From the NCBI GenBank assembly GCA_030063045.1, contig JAQSEB010000109.1:930001-994000 (forward strand): a stretch of 64,000 nt of DNA, given 5' to 3'. Numbering within the stretch: position 1 is the first letter of the stretch; each line of letters opens with the position of its first letter. Position numbers and translations under genes: made by a program. Source of the stretch: Pratylenchus scribneri (lineage: Eukaryota; Nematoda; Chromadorea; Rhabditida; Pratylenchidae). Below, one piece after another: positions 44,000-55,574 of the stretch. The notes under the pieces were generated by a model. It made no database searches, was not told the DNA's origin, and was given only the letters and a program-made list of their open reading frames with translations.

Positions 44000-44067
44000 T
44001 TTTTCATGGCCGAATGGTTAAGATGGTGGGAGTTAGACAGAGGTCGCAGGTTCGAATCCCACCGAAG
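44000..44067 (+). tRNA. tRNA-like sequence or tRNA-derived SINE head
   Basis: TGGCCGAATGG at 44007-44017 matches the internal A box, and GGTTCGAATCC at 44049-44059 is a perfect B box at suitable spacing. The acceptor and T stems do not pair fully, so a functional tRNA is doubtful. A tRNA pseudogene or the head of a SINE is more likely. Confidence 0.4.
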
Positions 44068-44799
44068 GTAAATAATTTTTTTGATGAACAAAAGTGGGAA
44101 ATGGGTTTTTGTTGGTCTAGAAACCATTATTTGACGGTGCGCAGAGGCGAACTGTTATAAACTTTTCGCAATTTTCAATATTCTATTCACAATTTTCGAT
44201 AATTTATTTACAAAATTAAATACCATCCATTACTAAAATACATTTCTGTATTTTTGTCTTACATATTCAATCACCTTATCAATTTTTTTTTCACTATTAA
44301 ATTTGAATCAATTTTGTAATGCAAATGCAATGGCTGCTTGCTTTGTTTAATAATGCGGGTTGGAATCCTGATTCCCGACCAACAAAAAACAAATTTTCGG
44401 GGAAAAACAAAAATGGTAGATACAAAAATAATAATAAAATTAACTAGTTTTGGATTGCTACAACTCTCCTAATGTTTAATTTGCCCAAATTGTGCGATTT
44501 TGTGCGAATCTCTATGCCTCGACGCTAATCGAATGAAACCGAACTGCTGCTATTTCGAAAAAATCATAAAACTCACCTCCTTTCCTTTTCCGCCTCCAAA
44601 TAGTTTTCCGATCTTCTTAAATGTGAGGATTATTAGTAAAATTTGATTTTGATTGACGAATGGAAAAACAAAAATGCTAAATAATTTGTAATGCAAAAAC
44701 TAATTAATTATTATCCAGACGAGTAAAATTTTACCCCAAAAATTCCGCGCTCATCACGATTGTGCTCCTTGTCAATGCCAATTTAGCCAAAATTTTCCA

Positions 44800-45476
44800 C
44801 GAAAAGACATTGAATGGCAAATTCACCCACCATAATGTGATATTTGCTGGAGCCTTGAGGGCCTTGGTAGCCTAGGGCAGGTTCACGTTGGATACGCCCT
44901 ACACCATTTGAAAAAATAATTATATTTATTTTGATCAAAGTAAAAAATTTAAATATTATTTCCGATCAATTTTAATCGCTGATCCAAAAATGCCAATTCC
45001 AAAAAATGCCAATCCAGCCAAAATCCCAAAAAATGCCATAAAAAGTTTTTGACTTCTAATAAATCAGGAACCGGTTTTAGACCACATAAACCTTATACCA
45101 TTTTGTAGATTTCATCAAGACATATCGAATGGTATATAATTTGTCATGTTTTGGCTCAGATTAATGGCTATTAAACCGTTTAAACCATTTTCCAGTTTTT
45201 GGTTTTAAATTCTTTTATTTTGGGTCAAACCATGACAATTATATACCATTAGATGCGACTCGATGAGATCTATAAAATGGTATAAGATTTGTATAATCTA
45301 AAACCTCTTTCTGATTTATTAGAAGTCAAAAATTCTATTGGCATTTGGCATTTTTTGGGGCTATCATTTAAATTTAATATATCCTTGCCTTGTGGCTGCC
45401 CACCGGTCCATCCATGAATTTGCACGGCAGCAGCAAGAATTGGGAAGAGAAACAGGCAAAAAACTTGTTGCTTCAT
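44800..45476 (-). CDS. Possible small secreted peptide gene
   Basis: Minus-strand ATG at 45476 begins MKQQVFCLFLFPILAAAVQI, a clear signal-peptide pattern, followed by HGWTG. A GTGGGC donor-like site at 45403 would splice in phase to an acceptor (GTGTAG) near 44900. That exon reads RIQREPALGYQGPQGSS...CLFVENFG and ends in a stop near 44800, giving a mature peptide of about 45 residues. The putative intron contains a foldback element (45025-45362). Without splicing, the frame instead runs through the element, which looks artificial. Homology is not recognised, and the second exon is tentative. Confidence 0.35.
45025..45362. repeat. Foldback element, decayed ACGCGT family
   Basis: CCAAAAAATGCCATAAAAAG, TTTTTGACTTCTAATAAATC and ACCTTATACC..TTTTGTAGA words on the left have inverse copies on the right. 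The usual GACGCGTC core is mutated (GACATATCGAATGG / CCATTAGATGCGACTCG). A half-copy with AAATTAGAAAACGGTTTTAG lies at about 46500-46680. Confidence 0.7.
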
Positions 45477-45699
45477 TTTGATAATTTTCGCCGTTTTCAC
45501 ACAAAGGCAGAGTGAATTTTGTTGTGATTTTGGTTTTTTTGTATTTAGTATTCGTTTGGCCTCCATAAGACGCCGGCAAAATTCTGTCTTTTTTCTCAGC
45601 AAAAGTTTGTTTTTATTTTTTTTTCTACGATTCCCTATGTTCTTCTTTGTCAATCATGGAGAATTTTAGAAAAATATTTTTGTTTTTAATAAATTGCGC

Positions 45700-47151
45700 G
45701 AACTCTGATATTTGTGTAAAAATGTGAACACAATTTTTGCGATTAAAAAATTAACAACAATCTTCAGTGGAGGCTGGAGGGAGAATAGAACAAAGTTTGC
45801 ATCAATAAATAATTAGTCGGAATTTTACAAAAATTTGACTCTCTATAAGAATAAAAAATACAATCGGAAATAAGAACGAAAAAATAATAATTGATTAAAA
45901 AAATTAAGGATCAGTAAGAATATTTTTTTATGTTTTGCTGATTATATCGAATATAAAATTCGAAATAAAATTTTCAAATATTATTTTAAAATATCCTAAT
46001 TAATCAGGGTGACGACCATTTGGTCTGACTAAAGATGTGGCATAGGCTATGAAAAATGTGGGAAAAATGTGAATTGACCAATGATACGCTGATAATTACC
46101 AGCAACCAAAGTTAATTTACTACCAACCCGGATGGTGTTTAAAATTAATATCGTTTAATTTTTGATTTAAGTCAATTTTTAAGAAGTTCTTTGCCAATTA
46201 ACTAATTATTTTCTCTAATAAGAAAAATTATCAAAAAATGGGTGTGTGATTGATTCGTTTTACGACATTTGCGGACGAAACGGTTTGGTGCCGAAAGTGG
46301 TAAGCTGCTATGGCAGTGTTCATAGCATATTTATTAAGGATAAAATTAGCTACAAAATGATATCAAAAACATTGGGCAATATTTAATATTCACCGAATTA
46401 TGGCTAAAAAACGGCCAGAAACACAATTTTAATTAATGCCTACAAATTAAGGAAAATATTTTTTGCAGAATAAATTTCCTTTTTTGGAGAAAAACAGTTT
46501 TTTTTATTTCTAATAAATTAGAAAACGGTTTTAGACCCAAGAAACCTTATACCAATTTGTAGATCTCATTAAGACGATCGATTGGTGTAAAAAATGTCAA
46601 GTTTAGTCCCAAAATTAATAAGTCAAACCATTTAAACCGGTTTTTCAATTTTTAATTTTAAACTCTTTAATTTGTTCTGCAAAAAAATAGTAACCATAAA
46701 TAAATAAATTCCCTCTGCCCTCCTATAAAGAGGAATGTAGCGCAATGAATTCAAAATAGCCCAATGCCTCAAGGAATATCACAGACATGTGATTTAATCC
46801 ATAAAATAAAGGTTGGACCCATTATAAAAATCCTAAAGTGGGATTTTCATGCCTTCGATTCCAGTGTCTTGTCGGGTGCGTGCGTCTCCAGACTAAATGT
46901 GGCTTTGGATACACGGCAATTGGTAGTTTTCTCTTCCCTTAATTTGGAAAAAATTTGGAGGATATAGGAGTTAGGAGACTCCAAATATATAATTTTAATA
47001 TATGGTTATGTTTTATCTCATTTTTCTATTTTCTCCCTATGCTTCAAAAATCAAAAGGCTCGGAGCCGGAAAATTGGCCCGACTCATTTTTTCTGGAAAA
47101 CAATTTTGAAAAATAGTATAAATTTAATCTTCACAAATAAATTAATATAAC
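45700..47151. other. Gene-free stretch with foldback half-copies
   Basis: Contains the left half of a CAGGGTGAC element near 46005, a GCGGACGAAACGGTTTGGTG half-element at 46269-46440 and an ACGCGT-family half-element at 46500-46680. No exon is recognised. Confidence 0.45.
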
Positions 47152-47468
47152 AGGGTGACCCATTCACTTGACCGAAAATGCGGCATTGGCCATAAAAAAA
47201 TGCGGCAAAAATTAGTCTAAAAGCAGCAAAAATGCGACATTTATTAAAAAAAAGCTTACAATTAGCTAAGAATTCATTTTAAATTATTGGAAATATTTTT
47301 CTATTGCCCTTTTTCAAAAAAATGTCGCGCAGCGAAAAATTTTAGCTTAAAAATGGTTGCAGAGTGAAAAGTTTTATATAAAATTGGCCGCTGTAAAAAA
47401 AATTCAATCAAAAATGCCCAAGGGAAAAAGTAAAAAATGCGGAAAAAATGCGACGATTGGGTCACCCT
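47152..47468. repeat. Foldback element with AGGGTGACCCA ends
   Basis: The ends AGGGTGACCCA and TGGGTCACCCT are exact inverse copies; ATGCGGC/GCGAC words fill the arms. It lies about 300 bp upstream of the kinase gene. Confidence 0.8.
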
Positions 47469-47778
47469 TCAAAATTGTAGCCATAGTATAAACCGTAAAT
47501 AATTTAAAGCAAAAATTTTGCTTAAATAAAATTTATAATTTATCTTTTGAACAGATTGGATATTGGAATATTTCAATGTCAAAATCAATTTCATCTACGA
47601 ATTACCCAGAAAACTCTCTATATCTAATTTAAAGAAAAAAAAAATAAATTTACTTCAACATTTTAAGAAAAAAATTAAATTCATTTTTTTAAATCTATGA
47701 CTTTTTTCTAAATTTCAGCTGAATAATCTTTTTAAATAAATTTCAGTTTATTTTAAAAAATCTTTAATTTACCATTCA

Positions 47779-50700
47779 ATGAATCAACCAAAATTAATTA
47801 TCCAATTTATCATCTTCATAATTTTTATAAATTTCTCAACATTTGCATTCAAAAATTCGCATCACATTTTCCCCACTGTTAATTTAAAAAAACTTCCAAA
47901 TCATCCAAGGCATTGTTCCTGTCATAAAAATGAGCTTTTGTCGAAAATGATGGCCGTGGAATTCATAAATGGCAATAAATATTTGATCTCCACTATGCCA
48001 ATGGGCAGCGGTGGAACGGCAATGGTAAATAAATAAAAAAATTTTGGAAAAAATAATAATTAATAAATTTTTAAAAATTCCTTTTTAAACTTTAATTTAT
48101 AAAAATTTTTACAAAATCCTTTTGAAGTTTTTAATAATGTTGTCAAAGGAAATGAGGATTTCTAAATTTCCCATCTGAAAAATTTTTTGGTACTAGTCTA
48201 GTTTACGGGCTGTGGAAGAGGAAAATGGATGATGGGAGCCTGCGGGCATTTGAGTGATTGAAGGGAAAGGAAGGATGAAGGCAGCCAATATTTTCAGTCA
48301 AATTGCCAATCAAATGAAGGAGGGAAAGGGTCAATCCAAAAAGCATCACTAGGGGTTTAGGGTTCGGACTTCGGAGCATGGGATTGAACGGAGTAAATGT
48401 CGCGAAGCGATGGGACGGAGAGTTCGCATACACCCAAAACATATAAACCAAAACACATACAATAATTTTTAACATTTCAGAACTCTCTGTCCCGTCGCTT
48501 CGCGACATTTACTCCGTTCAATCCCATCCTCCGAACCCTAAATTCTAAACCCCTAGTGTATATTTTCTGGATTGACCCCTTCCCTCCTTCATTTGATTGG
48601 CAATTTGATTGAAAATATTGGCTGCCCTCATCTTTCTTTCCTTCAATTACTCAAATGCCCCCAGACTCCCATCTTCCATTTTCCTCTTCCAGCCTGTAAA
48701 CTAGACTAGTGCCAATTTTTAAATTAAATATTTGAAGGTTTATCATGCTATTTATATTGGCCAACAATGGAAAATGCCATCAAAAGCGACCACAGATTGT
48801 GTGGCCATAAAAGTGGCCAAACCATCGAAGTTTAAAAATAATATCCGAACATCGAAAACTGAAAATGATGAGCGTTTCACAAATAATAATGAAAGAATTC
48901 TAAATGAATTGGCAATTCTCAATGATATTTTTCATTACCATGGGGAAAATTCAAAATTGCCTCATAAGCAGCCAAGCCATAATTTGAACTTTTTACGAAA
49001 GTAAAAATTAACCTTTTTTATAATTATTTTAAATTTTTTTTATAATGATACAAATTATTAGAGAGGAGAGCGGATTTTTAGGAAATGCATATTTTGTGTG
49101 CGAAAATGCACAACATTCGGCAGTGCGAAAAAAGTGTTTAAGTTCTAAAAATGATTTTGAACCGGTTTCATAATGCATATTTTGGCATTTTAATGCATAT
49201 TTTTGTGCATATTTTCCAAAAATTCGTGCATTTTTTTGCCAAATATTTTTAATGAAAATTTCAAAATTTTTAAAAAATTTTTTTGTATTTTTTTAATTTT
49301 TGGAAAAAATTTATACAAAATTTATTTTGTAGTTTTTTCTGGAAAATTTCTTTATTTTGACTAAAAAAATTGTAAAAAAAATAAAATGGAAAAATTTATC
49401 CTAAAAGATGAACGGCCGGCCCCCTATGGGTCGAATATCCAACATTTTTTCAGCAACAAAAAATTTTTGGAAATTTATATTTTTTGCAATTTTAGCAACA
49501 GAATGATAAATTTTTGAGTTTAATAAAATTTTTTTATTATTTTTTGACATTTAATATCAAAAAAATCAATTTAATTTGTGCATAAATGTGCATATTTTGG
49601 AATTTTTTTGGTATATTTGGTGCATATATTGGCACTTTTGGATGTATATAAATCCGCTCTCTACAAATTATTCTTGAATGAAAAATATTTATTGATTTTT
49701 CAGTGAAATTTTCATATCCAAAGAAGGAGGTGAAGAATATTTTGCCATTGTTATGGAATTGGGTGAACAAAATTTATATAAATATTGGCAAAAAGCGATG
49801 GAACAATTTAGCGAACGATGCCTTTGCGATAAAGTTTCGGAGACAATGCTCCTTTATATTATGCATGAAATCAGTTTAGGCCTACATCAATTGCATGAAA
49901 GAAGTATGAGTAGCTTGATATTTTATTTTGATAAGAATTTATAAATTTCAACAATTGAAAAAAGCTTTAAAATTAAAATAAATAAATTACTACTACAAAA
50001 AACTGAACAAAAAAAAGCGTAATTTAAATTTACAATATAATTGTAAAATTTGAACTAATCAATTCGGAAATTCGGACAATTTTGGGACTTTTTTTTTATA
50101 TATTCACTTTCTATTAATCCCAGATTATATATTCATTGATTTGAAACCGGAAAATGTGATGATTATGCCAAATTCGCCGGATCCAAAATCCTTGTGTGAT
50201 GATAATTTTGGGAGTATCCAAATGAAATTGACAGATTTTGGTGCTGCACTAAAATTTCTGCCCGAAAGCGGAAAACGAATATTGAGCCAAAATGACAGGA
50301 AAAATTTGATGACCAGTTTTTTTTATCGGGCGCCCGAACTTTACAATATCCTTATTGAAGAGGTTAATTCAAAATAACAAATGTTTAAACAGGGTTCCCA
50401 TCGATTCAATTCGATTTATAAGGACAAAAGTTCAATTTTATAAGGACATAAGGGACAAAAATTTTAAAATATAAGGACATATAAATTTTTTTTATTTTTG
50501 ATAGAAAAAATCGCTTGGATCTTTTTTGGAATGTACATTTTTCAGTAGAAGTAGGGCTTTGAGAGAAAATTTAATTAAAAATGACCGGATAGGGAAAAAT
50601 TTAGCCAAAAATGGCCGGATAGGGAAAAATTTAGCCAAAATTTCCATTTATAAGGACAATATAAGGGCAATAAGGACATTTATGGATTTGTAAGGACATT

Positions 50701-53700
50701 TAAGGACGTAAGGACATTTTCAATTTTCTAAGGACGGGGGTCAATTTGTAAGGACTTTTCTTATAAAATAAGGACAAATGTAAACCCTGGTTTCAACTAT
50801 TATGCGGTGGAATTCCGGAATTTACCAAATGCTGGACTAGTAAATTTTGGAGATTTCTTTTGACCCGCCGGTACATTGCCGGGAATAGGCTCATTCTACT
50901 AAGAATAGTCGATTTAGTCTATGAAATTTCAATCTCAAAGAGGTATATTGGCTTATTAAGAAAATCTGAACCATTTTTTAAACCGAAACCGGTTTTGGTT
51001 TAATAACTTTTACCAAAGTTTTAACACCGGTCTGAATTTGAAATTTTTCAGACAATACCGAATAGAATGAGCCAATTTTCTCGAAAATGTAGGAAATCTA
51101 GAAGTTGAGATCTCTAAAAAATTGTTGGCAGTCATTTAATTTGCCGAAAAAAAGCACTGAATTTGCCGAAAACTTTTCGTGTCGAAAAATATCATATATT
51201 TGAGGCCATATAACTTGACCAAATCAGACTTCTATAAGATTGCCTAACCCCTAGCCCTTAGTCCCTATTCCCATGCCTGCCCTGAACCTAACCCTAGCCC
51301 TAAACCCCCAGTTAGGGTCAATTTAATTGGCCTCAAAAATATAAGAAAAGTTTTCGGCAAATTAATATTATCTCAAAATTGTCAGCCTAGCATTTAGTAA
51401 ATTCCGAAATTTCCAATATTTACTGCAATATTTTTATATATTTATAAAAATTATATTTTAATAAAGCTTTCAACAAAGAGAAAGCGTCAATTAGAGAATA
51501 AAATTAATTTTATTTTAAATATTTCCATCAATTTTGCATTTTTAGATTAGTCCGAAAACGGATATTTATTCGCTGGGTCGACTTATGCTCATGTTGGCTG
51601 TCCAATCTTCTCAAATAAAGAAATTTTGGAAAGAATTAAATGGGGATTTTGAAGAAAATTATAAAAATTGGCTAGACTTATTATCTAATATGTTTCTGGC
51701 CGCAAACATTCCTCCAAAAATTAGACCATCAGCATCATTATCGAGCATTTACTCATCGTCGAGATTTTCCTATCAATCCGATAATGAAATTGAAGAAGTA
51801 GAAATTAGAAGTGAAAAAAGTGAAATTGAAAATGCAAAAAATTTAAAAATACTCTATGATGAATTGAAAAGGAATTTCGGGCATATGATGGAAATTATTG
51901 AGGTAAAAAATATTCTTTACAATTGCGAACCACATTTCCTCTCTTAATTCACAATCTAATCGATAATTATATTAATTGGTGACAACCGGCTTCATCTTAT
52001 ATCTTAATGAGAACGGTTTCATATTAAAGAGAAACGGTTCCATCTTAAAGAGAAACGATTTCATCTTAAAAAGAAACGATTTCATCTTAAAAAGAAACGG
52101 TTTCATATTAAAGAGAAACGGTTCCATCTTAAAAAGAAACGGTTCCATCTTAAAAAGAAACGGTTTCATATTAAAGAGAAACGGTTTCATCTTAAAGGGA
52201 AACGGTTTCATCTTAAAGAGAAACGGTTTCATCTTAAAGGGAAACGGTTTCATCTTAAAGAGAAACGGTTTCATCTTAAAGAGAAACGATTTCATCTTAA
52301 AAAGAAACGGTTCCATCTTAAAAAGAAACGGTTTCATATTAAAGAGAAACGATTTCATCTTAAAAAGAAACGGTTCCATCTTAAAAAGAAACGGTTTCAT
52401 ATTAAAGAGAAACGATTTCATCTTAAAAAGAAACGGTTCCATCTTAAAAAGAAACGGTTTCATATTAAAGAGAAACGGTTTCATCTTAAAGGGAAACGGT
52501 TTCATCTTAAAGAGAAACGGTTTCATCTTAAAGAGAAACGGTTTCATCTTAAAGGGAAACGGTTTCATCTTAAAGAGAAACGGTTTCATCTTAAAGAGAA
52601 ACGATTTCATCTTAAAAAGAAACGATTTCATCTTAAAAAGAAACGGTTTCATATTAAAGAGAAACGGTTCCATCTTAAAAAGAAACGGTTTCATATTAAA
52701 GAGAAACGGTTTCATCTTAAAGGGAAACGGTTTCATCTTAAAGAGAAACGGTTTCATATTAAAGAGAAACGGTTTCATCTTAAAGGGAAACGGTTTCATC
52801 TTAAAGAGAAACGGCTTCATCTTAAAGAGAAACGGTTTCATCTTAAAGGGAAACGGTTTCATCTTAAAGAGAAACGGTTTCATCTTAAAGGGAAACGGTT
52901 TCATCTTAAAGAGAAACGGTTTCATCTTAAAGAGAAACGGTTTCATCTTAAAGAGAAACGGTTTCATCTTAAAGGGAAAATGTTTCATCTTAAAGAGAAA
53001 CGGTTTCATCTTAAAGAGAAACGGTTTCATATTAAAGAGAAACGGTTTCATCTTAAAGAGAAACGGTTTCATCTTAAAGAGAAACGGTTTCATCTTAAAG
53101 GGAAACGGTTTCATCTTAAAGAGAAACGGTTTCATCTTAAAGGGAAACGGTTTCATCTTAAAGAGAAACGGTTTCATCTTAAAGAGAAACGGTTTCATCT
53201 TAAAGAGAAACGGTTTCATCTTAAAGGGAAACGGTTTCATCTTAAAGAGAAACGGTTTCATCTTAAAGAGAAACGGTTTCATATTAAAGAGAAACGGTTT
53301 CATCTTAAAGAGAAACGGTTTCATCTTAAAGAGAAACGGTTTCATCTTAAAAAGAAACGGTTTCATCTTCAAGAGAAATGGTTTCATCTTAAAGAGAAAA
53401 GGTTTCATCTTAAAGAGAAACGGTTCATCTAAACCGGTTTTATCATAAGTGAAAACCGGTATTCCATCTTATTGAAAACCGGTTTCATTTTTAGAAGAAA
53501 TAATTTCATCATTTTATCGACAACCAGTTTCATGTTAAATGAAAACCCGTTTTCATCATAATTGAAACCGGTTCCTTGAAAACCGGTTTCAATCCAATTG
53601 AGTTTTGAGAACCGATTAATGAATGCTTTTTCTAAATCCAAAAATGATCAAAATTTAAACAATTTATTTTCTTCCTCAAGCGAACCCAAGCAACTGAACA

Positions 53701-53971
53701 AGAACAAAGGCCAAAAGCAATTGAAATTGTCGAGGAATGCTCACAAAAATTGGCCCATTTGGAGAGAAATCAAATGGAAAAGAAATCAGCAGCACACAAA
53801 CCCTCGAATAAGAGCGATACACTCATATACAACAAATTTCATAGGCTAGCCTTATTTGAAAGGCTTCAAAACATACAAAATTCAATTCGAACTGCCGCAG
53901 TCGATGTTGTTGCTTCTGCAAATAATATTCGAACTTCGAATAGAAAACGGAAAAGGCCAACAATAAAGTAA
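47779..53971 (+). CDS. Protein kinase with N-terminal signal peptide
   Basis: Exons 47779-48024, 48738-49000, 49704-49903, 50124-50362, 51546-51902 and 53681-53971 join in phase to about 531 residues. The N-terminus (IIQFIIFIIFINFSTFAF) is a signal peptide or anchor. Kinase motifs in order: MGSGGTAMVYHA glycine loop (about 75-85), VAIKVAK with the ATP lysine (K107), an NELAIL helix-C glutamate, IDLKPENVMI catalytic loop (D242), LTDFGAAL (D274), YRAPEL and KTDIYSLGRLMLML. All catalytic residues are present, but the HRD motif is FID, so it is a non-RD kinase. The last exon is basic and helical, ending RKRKRPTIK. The product probably phosphorylates Ser/Thr in the secretory route or outside the cell (inference). 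The introns carry five repeat insertions. Confidence 0.75.
48188..48712. repeat. Long foldback element in kinase intron 1
   Basis: GGTACTAGTCTAGTTTAC and GGAAGAGGAAAATGGA on the left pair with inverse copies on the right through about 200 bp, including TTTGATTGGCAATTTGATTG. The centre carries CGAAGCGATGGGACGGAGAG and its inverse. It could form a very long RNA hairpin. Confidence 0.85.
49060..49662. repeat. Foldback insertion with 10-bp target duplication
   Basis: The ends GAGAGGAGAGCGGATTT and AAATCCGCTCTCT are inverse. The flanks ACAAATTATT at 49050-49059 and 49663-49672 are identical, as expected for a target-site duplication. The interior is rich in GTGCATATTTTGG words. It is intronic in the kinase gene. 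Confidence 0.8.
50394..51417. repeat. Two foldback elements in kinase intron 4
   Basis: The first, 50394-50793, has CAGGGTT/AACCCTG ends and repeated TATAAGGACA words with inverse copies. The second, about 50806-51417, has CGGAATTTACCAAATGCTGG against an inverse copy and an inner GGCTCATTCTA / TAGAATGAGCC pair related to 62994-63178. Confidence 0.7.
52007..53440 (+). repeat. 21-bp minisatellite in kinase intron 5
   Basis: About 68 units of GAGAAACGGTTTCATCTTAA (plus A) with ATATTAAA, AAGAAAC and GGGAAAC variants. The unit length is a multiple of three and lacks stops in several frames, so both strands read open for almost 500 codons as a 7-residue repeat. Larger diverged units with AAACCGGTTT continue to about 53600. 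The array ends before the kinase's last exon. Confidence 0.9.
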
Positions 53972-54052
53972 TGGCGAAAAGAATTAGTCATATTTGAGTT
54001 TGGATTTTTCTGATTTTATTTTATGATTGCATCTTTCCGCATTTTATTTTTT

Positions 54053-54480
54053 ATATGTTGCAGCCGATCTCGTTTTTTTAGCCGATTTCGAATTCGGCTA
54101 GCCGATCTCGTTTTTTTTCTGACAGAAATAGTGTAGTGGAACACATTGTAGTTTGTGATTAATGGCGGCCATATCTTAGTTCCTAGGCCAATTAGAGTTT
54201 TAATTCTTTTTCCTAGCCCTAGCCTACCCTACCCTAGCCCTAAAACCCATGCCGGCCTGAACATAGCCCTAGCCTTAATCTAATTAGACCGGTTTGAAAA
54301 CCTGAAATTTCAATTGGCCATAACTTTGGTTCAAACTTGTCAATCTTTCTGAAATTGAAATCTTATAAAGAAAATCGATCCTGACAAATCAAATGAGATA
54401 TAGATCAAATCTGTACGATAACTTGAACATGCCGAAAACGAGATCGGCTAAAAAACGAGTTCGGCTGCAACATATAAATG
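54053..54480. repeat. Foldback element with TTGCAGCCGA ends
   Basis: TATATGTTGCAGCCGATCTC pairs with GAGTTCGGCTGCAACATATA; CGAGATCGGCTA words recur inside. It lies just downstream of the kinase gene. Confidence 0.8.
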
Positions 54481-55574
54481 TTTTGAGATTAATCTGGAGT
54501 TCATTCAAGCTAATATTTCTCTTCAGAATTTTATGGAATTTTATATTTACAGAATTTTTAAATAAATGCAAAAAAATTGAATTCACTAGAATAATCGATT
54601 ATTTAAAATGAATCATTTTTAAGGGAGAAGAATTTTTAAATATAATAAGTAAAAAATGAATAATAAAGTAATGTATTTTTTAAAAACCATCCAACAATAA
54701 AGTTGGGCAATGCAATTCCAAAATTTATTCTAAATCATTCAGTCAGTGAAGAGGGTAGGAAATGCCAAGTTCCTCAAAATTGGGTAATTAAACCAAAGAT
54801 AAGAGTGGAAAAAAGGGAATTTGATGGAGGAATGGGGACAAATTGCAGATGCGTTGGAAGGGCACAAAAAGGCCCAAATTTCGCCACTCTTCCCGGGCCC
54901 CGTTTCAATTAGCTACTTTAACTTTTAATTTTGAACTTTTACTTTGCACTTTTTAAAAGTTAAAAGCAACCTAATCGTTAATTATTTTTTTACACATTAA
55001 TATGCTATCACCACTTTTTCGATATTATTAAAATATTGCTATAATATAATGCATAACATTCTCCATTAAAAAATGTGAAGCATCATCATCATGGTTGACC
55101 CAGACCCTTTTTTAACATGGATGTCAAAAATTCCTCTTTATCGGGAAAACCATCTCCACCAGAGTCGGTCTTTGTAAACCACTTTCGCACAGTTTCATCA
55201 TGCGGACCAGAAATGTTGGATCCGTCGTGTTTAATGCAATAAATTTGATGGATTTGAAGGGGAATTGGCCATCAATGAATTGATTAAAAATATAATAATG
55301 GATAATTAATATGAAAAAAAATCATCAATCAAATCATTCCCCTTCCATTTCCCTCGAATTTGAATTTCTTCCCTCATTTCCATTTCTCATCCCATTTTCC
55401 CATCAATTTTTTAGTCAATAACCTTGGCGTCAGATTTAAACTTTTTTTCAAAATGACAAGAAAAGAAGAAAATAGAAACAAATTTTATAGACCCGAAATG
55501 TGTCTCATTAACAATAAAATTCAAAATTCATCTTCAATTTTCAAAATTTCCAATAGGCATTTGATTTCCATTTA
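54481..55574. other. Gene-free AT-rich stretch
   Basis: A short GC-richer patch at about 54740-54910 has an open frame without recognisable motif. Nothing else is supported. Confidence 0.35.

Noticed and set aside
51972..53448. Two open frames of nearly 500 codons on opposite strands
   Set aside because: They are a product of a stop-free 21-bp tandem repeat whose length is a multiple of three. The region lies in a well-supported kinase intron.
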